A DNA stretch of 12,763 bases from assembly GCF_036659115.1 (NCBI RefSeq), contig NZ_JAVXDF010000069.1, one strand, 5' to 3'. Position 1 is the stretch's first letter. Each line of letters opens with the position of its first letter. Of the stretch, positions 7,076-12,763 are shown piece after piece. The notes below the pieces were generated by a model that searched no databases, was not told where the DNA came from, and saw only the letters and a list, made by a program, of their open reading frames with translations. Made by a program: the position numbers and the translations under genes. The stretch is from Gordonibacter sp036659115. GTDB lineage: Bacteria > Actinomycetota > Coriobacteriia > Coriobacteriales > Eggerthellaceae.

Positions 7076-7765
7076 TCACCCCCGCTCGACAGCCCGCAAG
7101 CTGCCGTCCTCTAAACGGAAAAGAACCTCGGGGTTCAGCGCGGGAACATCATGATGACAGCTCACCAAAGCAGCCGCGCCGCACTCGCGCGCCTCGGCGA
7201 TCAACCTGCTCAAAACAACAGACGAGTCTCGGTCAAGCGGACCGTACGGCTCGTCAAGCAACAGCAGGCGAGGCTGAATAGCAAACGCCAACACCAAGGC
7301 GAGCTTTTGCCGCATGCCGCGGGAAAACGACGAGGGCAGATGCCCCGCATGCGCCGCCAAGCCGAACTCCTCCATGAGCAATTCCGCACGGCTCCCTTCG
7401 ACGGGAACATGGTTCGCGCTCAACATAAAGCGAATATGCTCGGCGGCGGTCAGATCATCATAGAAAGCTGGCACGTCGGGAACGAACGCAATCTGCGCGC
7501 GCTGCGCGCGGTTCGTCCCCCTAAAGCGCTCGCCGCAAAGCAGCATCTCGCCACGCTCCACCGCATTCCACCCGGCAAGGCAGCGCAAAAGCGTCGACTT
7601 CCCCGCCCCATTCGGCCCCTCCAGAAACGCAACCTGCCCCGCCCCCAGCGCAAACGAAACATCGTCCCATACCGCATCCTTGCCGTAGCTGTACGCAAGG
7701 CCCTCAACGCGCAATACCTCGTCTATCCCAGCGCAAGACGCCGCAGCCCTCGGGCAATCAGCCAT
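7076..7765 (-). CDS. ABC transporter ATP-binding protein
   Basis: A 229-residue nucleotide-binding subunit. Walker A is GPNGAGKST at 50-58. The Q-loop region reads AFVPDVPAFYDDLT at 93-106, with Pro-Asp where classic members have Gln, as in many ABC-2 type exporters. The signature is FSRGMRQ at 147-153 in place of LSGGQ. Walker B is LLLLDEP at 167-173, the D-loop is GPLD at 175-178, and the switch His is in SCHHD at 202-206. All catalytic elements are present, so the protein should be active. It works at the inner face of the membrane with the downstream membrane protein. The ATG lies 12 bases after the upstream regulator's stop, and the ribosome site (AAAGGTG) overlaps that stop codon, so translation is probably coupled. 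The first about 16 residues before LRVEGL are extra relative to the domain; no better start is visible. Confidence 0.93.
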   Translation of the reverse strand: MADCPRAAASCAGIDEVLRVEGLAYSYGKDAVWDDVSFALGAGQVAFLEGPNGAGKSTLLRCLAGWNAVERGEMLLCGERFRGTNRAQRAQIAFVPDVPAFYDDLTAAEHIRFMLSANHVPVEGSRAELLMEEFGLAAHAGHLPSSFSRGMRQKLALVLAFAIQPRLLLLDEPYGPLDRDSSVVLSRLIAEARECGAAALVSCHHDVPALNPEVLFRLEDGSLRAVERG

Positions 7766-7777
7766 CTCATGTCACCT

Positions 7778-8893
7778 TTACAGTTTCGAAAGACGATCAA
7801 GCAAGGGCGTGAAGCGCTCGTCGTCAGCGTAGCCATCCCAAACGGTATATCCAAAAACCAATTGCTTGTACTGATTCTTCATATCGAAAAGATCGTACTG
7901 CACCTGAGCCATACGCGACGCAGCAGGTTCACTGTCGACCGTTTCTGGAATACGGTCGTAAAGCACCGGGTGGTTTCTCCCCATGAAAGGTTCATGACCC
8001 ACGTCATCCAACAGGCCGACAAACCGCCCAAGATAGAGCAGCGCGCGTTCCTTTTCGCCGCTTTCCAGGCACGCGGTAGCTGCACCACCGTAGAAACCGA
8101 GCGCTTCAGAGGGGCAGTATCGCTCAAAATCAAATCCCTGAATCATACCTTCACCCGCCTGAAGCAAGGCACCCAGGCGGTCGCCGACAATGCTGGCGCA
8201 AAGATGAAGTTGCATAGAAAGAGAATTCATGACAGAAGAAGCGCTCCAAAATAGCATGTCTTGATAAAGCGCCAAACTGGCCTCATCATCGCCCCGCTGC
8301 TGATACAACGTTCCTAAAACGGTTTCGGCAACAAACGGCTTTTCAGGTTTTATGTCCTCGACCAATGCAATAGCCTCATCCAAACCCCCTTGCTGGCTCA
8401 ACAGCATGGCACGCATGAAGCGCACCGATTGAATGAGCTCCACATCCTTGCTTTGACACTCAACGCGCTCAAATAGCGTTGCTGCTTTTTGCATAAGCTC
8501 GTCACTGCGCTCGGGAAGGCACGACACAGCACTCATATACAAAGAACCTAGTCGCATCAACAGCGGCCAACAAGTGTAATAATCAGCCGCAAGTGCATCA
8601 ATGCGCTCGCAAGCAGCATCTGCATCTTTAGCCAAGAGATCCATGAGGTCAAAGTAACACGCATCGTTTTCCTCGGCTGAAAGCTGAGGGCGGTAATCAA
8701 ATAGCCCATCAAGCGAGAGTCCAAAAAACGCTGCAATACGCGGAAGAAGCGCCACATCAGGCAAGCTCTGCCCCAGCTCCCACTTCGAAACGGCAGCTTT
8801 CGTCACGCCAAGATGCTTCGCTAGTTCTCCCTGCGTGATTTCCCTCGCTCGACGCTCGCGCACGATAGTCGTCCCAATATTGATGTCATGCAT
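7778..8893 (-). CDS. XRE-family regulator with helical-repeat C-terminal domain
   Basis: A 371-residue protein. Residues about 8-66 are a Cro/CI-type helix-turn-helix (RERRAREITQGELAKHLGVT, then KAAVSKWELGQSLPD, ending FFGLSLDGLFDY). The remaining about 300 residues are alpha-helical and resemble tetratricopeptide-like tails, including EIxP-type stretches such as DEAIALVEDIKPEKPFVAE and GTLYQQRGDDEASLALYQDM. In families of this build the tail can bind a peptide or small ligand that controls DNA binding; no ligand can be named here. It is the first gene of a probable operon with the ATPase and membrane protein, and likely represses or activates that operon through the repeats upstream. AGGA lies about eight bases before the ATG. 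The codon use is slightly less GC-rich than in the two transporter genes. Confidence 0.88.
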   Translation of the reverse strand: MHDINIGTTIVRERRAREITQGELAKHLGVTKAAVSKWELGQSLPDVALLPRIAAFFGLSLDGLFDYRPQLSAEENDACYFDLMDLLAKDADAACERIDALAADYYTCWPLLMRLGSLYMSAVSCLPERSDELMQKAATLFERVECQSKDVELIQSVRFMRAMLLSQQGGLDEAIALVEDIKPEKPFVAETVLGTLYQQRGDDEASLALYQDMLFWSASSVMNSLSMQLHLCASIVGDRLGALLQAGEGMIQGFDFERYCPSEALGFYGGAATACLESGEKERALLYLGRFVGLLDDVGHEPFMGRNHPVLYDRIPETVDSEPAASRMAQVQYDLFDMKNQYKQLVFGYTVWDGYADDERFTPLLDRLSKL

Positions 8894-9000
8894 GCCCGTT
8901 CCTCGCCCGATGCTCTTAATCGTGCATCTTCGCTCGTCCCGCTCAAAGGCAGCGGATGCTTTCGGTTGTATTTCTGAGATCCAGTATGCAGGAACACCAA

Positions 9001-9050
9001 CGCTTGACGCAAGCGAGCACTGGTTGACTTTATGCGAGCACCGTCAACCA
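9001..9050. promoter_or_regulatory. Inverted repeats upstream of the XRE-ABC operon
   Basis: TGGTTGAC (9021-9028) and GTCAACCA (9043-9050) are perfect eight-base arms around a 14-base spacer. A smaller perfect repeat, CGCTTG-acg-CAAGCG, sits next to it at 9001-9015, and GCGAGCAC occurs twice as a direct repeat (9013-9020 and 9034-9041). They lie 108-157 bases before the XRE start codon, a fitting place for an operator of an autoregulated operon. A weak minus-strand promoter (TTGCGT, 18 bases, CATACT at 8983-8988) is possible between the repeats and the gene. No gene was recognised in 8894-9148. Confidence 0.5.
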
Positions 9051-9148
9051 CTCCTCTACACGCTCAACATCCGGAATGCCCTAGAGCCACCAGATGACAT
9101 GCTTGTCCATGACGCACTAGCGCAACACCGCTCAAGTAAAGACGGGCA

Positions 9149-9301
9149 CTATTCCGCCGAACAATCGACATCGGCGCGATCAAGGTAAGCCTGACCCCAC
9201 GCGCACATTGCATGGAGAACAGGCAGGAACGTCTGCCCCAGCGGGGTCAGCGCGTACTCGGTCTTGGACGGCACGACGGGATAGACCGTGCGCGATACGA
9301 G
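9149..9301 (-). pseudogene. 5'-truncated HxlR-family regulator remnant
   Basis: The minus strand encodes LVSRTVYPVVPSKTEYALTP and continues LGQTFLPVLHAMCAWGQAYL before the stop at 9149-9151. This is the typical C-terminal half of an HxlR-type winged-helix regulator (RTVYPxVPxxxEYxLTxLG, then AMCxWG). The N-terminal half, with the recognition helix and conserved Cys, is missing. Upstream, the open frame continues into unrelated text (RPMWVILAIMISLT) with no good start. Intact proteins of the family are about 100-130 residues; only about 50 remain. The 9302-9498 stretch is less GC-rich and holds no gene I can recognise. It may be a junction left by a deletion or insertion. Confidence 0.7.
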
Positions 9302-9498
9302 TGTTAACGATATCATAATGGCCAAAATTACCCACATTGGCCGGTGATTGTCATTTTTCGATTTACCTCGAACAGGATCAACCTCCCCCTTCATGATCGC
9401 AACTTGTTTTCTCCATCGTCTTTCAATCCATCTATACCTGGCCCTCAGGCCTACATCACGAAAAATCTTGACTCTCTCACATCCAGCGCCCCTCCCGC

Positions 9499-10698
9499 TC
9501 AGCCAAGCAGCCAATCGATCAGGTTAACTCCTTTGATGCCGCCCCTCTCAGGCGCGAACTCGTCAAGAGAAAGAACGTACTTCGGGTAATTGTCGGACAC
9601 CGCCTCAAGCGCTGAAAACTCCCGTTCGATCACCTTCTCATCGGCAAGCAAGTAAGCAACCTGATAGTAGGCAATCTCATCGCCGTGGCGCGCTATGAAG
9701 TCGACCTCCTTCTGGCCTACCTTTCCAACGGTTACGGAATACCCGCGCCGCTTCAGCTCCATACAGACAATATTTTCGAGCACCTGGTCGATCGAGGCTG
9801 TATTGCTATATCCAAGCGCCTCCCGAATACCATGATCTACCAGGTAGAACTTCTCGTTGAACTTCAGAATCTTCTTGCCTATTGCATCTTCGCGCCCCAC
9901 GCGGTACAGCAGACAGGCCGCCTCGGCCGCTCGCAGATAGTTGTAGACGGTATCCACCGAAACCGAGCGGTGCTCGCTCTTCAGATAGTCGGACACACTC
10001 TTAGCCGAGAACGAATGGCCTATCTCTTGTATGGCGTACTGCATAATGCGCAAGAGTTGATCGGTGTCGCGAAACTCGTTTTTCTGCACGACGTCCTTAA
10101 GAAGGATCGTCGAATAAACATCTTGAAGATATTGCAGAGAGGCGTCTTTCTCGAATTCAAGGTCGTATTGAAAAGGAAAGCCTCCCTGTTCGACGTAGCG
10201 AGCAAATGCCTTCCGCGAATTAGGACCCTGTCCTACCGCTTGAAAGGCCCGGAAGAATTCGGCGAACGAGAACGGAAACACCGGGATTTGCACATAGCGA
10301 CCGGTAATGTAGGTTGCCAAGTCGCTTGAAAGCATGCGCGCGTTTGATCCAGTCACATACAAATCAATGTCGTAGTCGACCATAAACGACCTGAGAGCTT
10401 TTTCCCAACCCTGCACCTCTTGGATTTCGTCAAAGAACACGTAATGCTTCTTCGTCGGATCGACGCGTTGCGCGATATACGCAGAGAGCGCATCAGCGGT
10501 AGTCATTTTGGAAAAGCGGGCCGATTCGAAGTCGATGTGCACCATAGCATCGCGAGAGACGCCTTGCTCTTCGAGGCCTTCGCGAATGAGCTTGAGCAAC
10601 GTTGATTTCCCGACACGACGTGCGCCCACCAACACCTTGATTATATTTTTTCCTACGAAAGGCCGAAGAGCCTCTTCGTATTCTTTGCGTTTGATCAT
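9499..10698 (-). CDS. AAA-family ATPase with DUF4143 C-terminal domain
   Basis: A 399-residue protein from ATG 10698. In the next positions, numbering starts three codons earlier at an in-frame GTG (10707). Walker A is GARRVGKS at 28-35, Walker B is FFDEIQEV at 91-98, and the sensor region is VTGSNARML at 118-126. This is the AAA_14 type. The C-terminal part from about 200 is DUF4143, with LENIVCMELKRRGY, then EVDFIARHGDEIAYYQVAYL, a nuclease-fold-like block lacking an obvious ExK lysine. Proteins of this family are common and multicopy in anaerobes; their function is not established, and I infer none beyond ATP binding. I prefer ATG 10698 because AGGCGG lies eight bases upstream and would be too close to the GTG. 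The gene stands alone, is less GC-rich than its flanks, and follows a set of phased palindromes. Together with the neighbouring HxlR remnant this suggests an acquired or mobile patch. Confidence 0.92.
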   Translation of the reverse strand: MIKRKEYEEALRPFVGKNIIKVLVGARRVGKSTLLKLIREGLEEQGVSRDAMVHIDFESARFSKMTTADALSAYIAQRVDPTKKHYVFFDEIQEVQGWEKALRSFMVDYDIDLYVTGSNARMLSSDLATYITGRYVQIPVFPFSFAEFFRAFQAVGQGPNSRKAFARYVEQGGFPFQYDLEFEKDASLQYLQDVYSTILLKDVVQKNEFRDTDQLLRIMQYAIQEIGHSFSAKSVSDYLKSEHRSVSVDTVYNYLRAAEAACLLYRVGREDAIGKKILKFNEKFYLVDHGIREALGYSNTASIDQVLENIVCMELKRRGYSVTVGKVGQKEVDFIARHGDEIAYYQVAYLLADEKVIEREFSALEAVSDNYPKYVLSLDEFAPERGGIKGVNLIDWLLG

Positions 10699-10711
10699 GG
10701 GAACCACCGCC

Positions 10712-10820
10712 TAAAGTTTCGACCATGGACGAAACTTTATCATATATGGTTACTAGTTTCGACTATGAACGAAACTTTGATGCAATTTTGTAGAAGTTTC
10801 ACTTACAGTCGAAACTTCTA
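10712..10820. repeat. Three GTTTC/GAAAC palindromes at exact 40-bp spacing
   Basis: Copy 1 has arms TAAAGTTTCG (10712-10721) and CGAAACTTTA (10730-10739). Copy 2 has arms AGTTTCG (10755-10761) and CGAAACT (10770-10776). Copy 3 has arms TAGAAGTTTC (10791-10800) and GAAACTTCTA (10811-10820). All arms are perfect. Centres fall at 10725.5, 10765.5 and 10805.5. Spacers are 8, 8 and 10 bases; copies 1 and 2 share CNATG-like centres. The core common to all is AGTTTC-N10-GAAACT. They fill the space just upstream of the DUF4143 ATPase gene and probably act as operators for it, or as sites for a DNA-binding protein complex. Confidence 0.85.
10739..10744 (-). promoter_or_regulatory. Candidate -10 box of the DUF4143 ATPase gene
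   Basis: TATGAT on the minus strand (five of six to TATAAT) lies between palindromes 1 and 2. Transcription would start inside palindrome 1, and the -35 position would fall in the centre of palindrome 2, where no good hexamer is visible. Such overlap fits repression by a protein bound to the palindromes, or activation compensating for the weak -35. Confidence 0.4.
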
Positions 10821-10823
10821 CCC

Positions 10824-10852
10824 TTGACACTCTGCTCCGGCAATCCCATAAA
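10824..10852 (+). promoter_or_regulatory. Plus-strand promoter-like element pointing into the L,D-transpeptidase 3' end
   Basis: A perfect TTGACA (10824-10829), 17 bases, then CATAAA (10847-10852). It directly follows palindrome 3. No convincing plus-strand gene lies downstream; the transcript would be antisense to the L,D-transpeptidase gene. It may be real, or a chance match. Confidence 0.35.
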
Positions 10853-10871
10853 AAGGGCTGCACGATCCCTT
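10848..10871 (-). terminator. Weak candidate terminator of the L,D-transpeptidase gene
   Basis: On the minus strand AAGGG (10867-10871) can pair with CCCTT (10853-10857) around a nine-base loop, and the stem leads into a run of T residues. It begins 22 bases after the stop codon. The stem is only five pairs, so its efficiency is doubtful. Confidence 0.35.
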
Positions 10872-10892
10872 AGCTGAGGAAACCCCGCGCTC

Positions 10893-12650
10893 CTACCAGT
10901 GGCACACTACCGTGTCGGCTTCCACCAGCAGGCTGTAGAGCTCCTGGGCTTTTGCGGGCGGCAGGTTCACGCACCCATGGCTTCCGGCACCATCCTTGTA
11001 GAGGGTGCCGCCGAACGCGCTTTGCCAGTCCGCATCGTGGAAGCCGACGGCATCGCCCACAAACGGCATCCAGTATTGGACTTCCGTGTTGTAGATGTTC
11101 GCATCGCCCTGGTATCCGCTGAGGGTGGACGGGCTCGCCTTGCGGTTGACCCAGTACACGCCCGCGGGCGTGTCGTGCTGGCCGTCGGGGATGCCGGTTA
11201 TGATGTCCGATTCCCAGATGATCGCACCCGACTCGTCGTAGAAGCGCGCATGTTGCTCGGACAGGTCGACGTCCAGGTAGCGGTTGCCCCAGTCCTGCTT
11301 GCCCGCACCGTGGTAGGCATCGCCCTTCGCGCCGCAGGGAACTTCCAACGGGTCGGTGCGCGCTGCCGTCACGCCTTCCTTCACCTGCGCCACCAGCTCG
11401 TCGGTCTTGACCTCCCAACCATAGACGCCGCCCGACACGGTAATCTGCTTGCCGTCGGGGCGCGTATAGGCACGGGTGGTGCCCACGGTGGTGCACGCCT
11501 TCGCCAGATCGTTCGCCCATGCAGCGAGCGCCGCCTCGTCGAACGTGACCGAGAAGTCGTCGCCGAGCTTGATCCATTGGGAGATGAGCGAGGCATCCAC
11601 CTTAGCTGCAGTGTCCTTGCCCATGGTGAGCGCAAAGTTGGCACCGGCCATGGCGTTTGCCGTATCGACGGCCGCAACCAGCCGCGCGTCGTCGGAGGTG
11701 ACAACGGGCTTTTGCAGGAAGTCATCGCCCACGGTCAGAGAGGGCGACAGGGAGGAGACGGCCTTCCAAGCGGCATCTACCACTGCATCTGCCTCGAGTT
11801 TCGTGCCTATCTGCTCGGGAGTCACCGCATAAGCGCCCTTTGCCGCGTCGAAGGCGATAGCGGCATCGACCGGGCCCACAGCCGACGCGTTATGGGCGTT
11901 GACGGCTTCGCGTACGGCGTCCTTGGCTTTGAGGTCGCTGAACGCCACGGAGAGCTTCTCGGTCTCGTCGTGCTGTTGCGCCAGCTCCAGCGGCCAAACC
12001 CACGGGCTGGCCGCCGCCATAGCCTCGCGGGCAACATCCGTGGCGCTTTGCGAGGAAGACAGATCGGAGCCTTTTAGCTTGACTTCAAGACCCTGTCCCT
12101 GCAGCGAGAACTGGTAAGCGCCCACCACCTGGGCAACCGCGCCCTCGGCATCGGTCGCCGACATGAGCGAGACGTCAGACTCGCCGATTTTCGTGTTCGG
12201 CATGAAGTGGAATGTGAAGTAGACGGCAACGCCCACGTAGATTGCCAGCAGCAAAGCCACGACCACGCCGACGATAATGAAAGGCTTGCGCGAGGTGGGC
12301 GATTTATGCGAACCGGGCATGTCGAATCGCCCCTGGGAGAAGCCAGCATCCGCATTCGCGCCCGCACCCGCATGGCCAAGGGGTATCGAGCCGGTTGACG
12401 ACGGGGAGGGCGGCGGGACGGCGGCCATCCTACTGGTAGAAGCTGGCTGCGCGGCGCTCATCCGGCTCGTAGAGGCAGGCTGGACGGCACCCGCATCGAG
12501 AGGCGAGCCCGAGGGGCTCTGACTGCCGGGCGCCTTCGCCCGGTCGCGCGAGGCGCCCCGACCGTGCTTGCCGTGCTTGCCGAGGGGCTGGAGGGGACGG
12601 TAGCCCGAAGGCACCTCAGGCTCGCCGTTCGTGTTGTCGTTGGTTTCCAT
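10893..12650 (-). CDS. Membrane-anchored L,D-transpeptidase (YkuD domain)
   Basis: A 585-residue cell-wall enzyme that would form 3-3 peptidoglycan cross-links or attach substrates through meso-diaminopimelate-type residues. Order of parts: a Gly/Pro/Ser-rich hydrophilic cytosolic tail (1-120) with two QPASTSRM repeats at 57-64 and 68-75; one membrane segment (about 123-147, FIIVGVVVALLLAIYVGVAV); an extracytoplasmic alpha/beta region (about 150-430) with text like the peptidoglycan-binding domain found before YkuD domains (AYAVTPEQIGTKLEADAVVD); and the catalytic domain (about 455-585). Its active site is SHGCVN at 557-562, with Cys560 as nucleophile, and His538 (GFHDA) is the upstream conserved His. 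There is no cleavable signal peptide, so the protein is a type II membrane protein. The ATG has GGAG six bases upstream. TATAGT at 12686-12691 is a possible -10 box without a good -35. It appears monocistronic. Confidence 0.93.
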   Translation of the reverse strand: METNDNTNGEPEVPSGYRPLQPLGKHGKHGRGASRDRAKAPGSQSPSGSPLDAGAVQPASTSRMSAAQPASTSRMAAVPPPSPSSTGSIPLGHAGAGANADAGFSQGRFDMPGSHKSPTSRKPFIIVGVVVALLLAIYVGVAVYFTFHFMPNTKIGESDVSLMSATDAEGAVAQVVGAYQFSLQGQGLEVKLKGSDLSSSQSATDVAREAMAAASPWVWPLELAQQHDETEKLSVAFSDLKAKDAVREAVNAHNASAVGPVDAAIAFDAAKGAYAVTPEQIGTKLEADAVVDAAWKAVSSLSPSLTVGDDFLQKPVVTSDDARLVAAVDTANAMAGANFALTMGKDTAAKVDASLISQWIKLGDDFSVTFDEAALAAWANDLAKACTTVGTTRAYTRPDGKQITVSGGVYGWEVKTDELVAQVKEGVTAARTDPLEVPCGAKGDAYHGAGKQDWGNRYLDVDLSEQHARFYDESGAIIWESDIITGIPDGQHDTPAGVYWVNRKASPSTLSGYQGDANIYNTEVQYWMPFVGDAVGFHDADWQSAFGGTLYKDGAGSHGCVNLPPAKAQELYSLLVEADTVVCHW

Positions 12651-12763
12651 ACACTGCTCCGTTTGAACGACTGCGGTTGAAGGAAACTATACTCCAGCCG
12701 AGTGTCGGTCATCGGTAACGTTTCCGGGAATACCGAGAAAACACGGCGCAAGACCGAGAGGGG
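12651..12763. other. Upstream region of the L,D-transpeptidase gene
   Basis: This stretch holds the leader and a likely minus-strand -10 box (TATAGT, 12686-12691). A short inverted repeat, CGGTA/TACCG, spans 12715-12737. No gene is supported up to the window edge. Confidence 0.4.

Noticed and set aside
7151..8254. 367-codon open frame on the plus strand
   Set aside because: It runs antisense across two well-supported genes (ATPase and XRE regulator) and has no motif.
10712..10820. Possible CRISPR array
   Set aside because: The regular spacing suggested it, but the units are palindromes with differing arms and short interiors. There are no near-identical direct repeats of 25-37 bases, and no cas genes are nearby.
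10899..12077. 392-codon open frame on the plus strand
   Set aside because: It is antisense to the L,D-transpeptidase catalytic and linker regions, with no recognisable domain. The plus-strand promoter-like element upstream does not by itself make it a gene.

Overview
The window looks like the chromosome of a GC-rich anaerobic actinomycete, most likely a gut Coriobacteriia member of the Eggerthellaceae type. That placement is an inference. It rests on the strong GC bias of most codons, a cytoplasmic molybdopterin enzyme paired with a small ferredoxin and a private LysR regulator, a helix-turn-helix/ABC cassette of a style common in that class, and a large L,D-transpeptidase with a Pro/Ser-rich cytosolic tail. 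No rRNA, tRNA, CRISPR array, complete insertion sequence or phage gene was seen.

Left edge (1-1760): a decayed reading frame of unknown family (about 101-339, minus) is followed by a 376-residue acetyltransferase (374-1504, minus). It joins a GNAT domain to a complete maltose-acetyltransferase-like left-handed beta-helix domain. A strong intrinsic terminator at 1721-1761 closes the next operon.

Redox module (1817-5504): a bis-MGD-type molybdo/tungsto-enzyme (2152-4332, minus) and a 111-residue two-cluster ferredoxin (1817-2152, minus) overlap by one base and end at that terminator, so the unit appears to be only two genes. A LysR regulator (4554-5504, plus) diverges from it. The 221-bp intergenic region carries promoter-like elements for both directions and several inverted repeats. 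The enzyme resembles acetylene hydratase in size and motif order, but lacks that enzyme's key Asp and also the Lys usual after the fourth cluster Cys. The substrate is unknown.

Transporter cassette (5549-8893, minus): an XRE regulator with a helical-repeat tail, an ABC ATPase and an 11-segment membrane protein are closely spaced and co-directional. They probably form one autoregulated operon, with a 30-bp inverted repeat upstream.

Accessory patch (8894-10852): a 5'-truncated HxlR regulator remnant (9149-9301) lies beside a less GC-rich AAA_14/DUF4143 ATPase gene (9499-10698, minus). Three palindromes sharing a GTTTC/GAAAC core precede the ATPase gene, and their centres are exactly 40 bp apart. 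This is the most unusual non-coding signal in the window.

Right edge (10893-12650, minus): a membrane-anchored L,D-transpeptidase with a YkuD-type SHGCVN active site.
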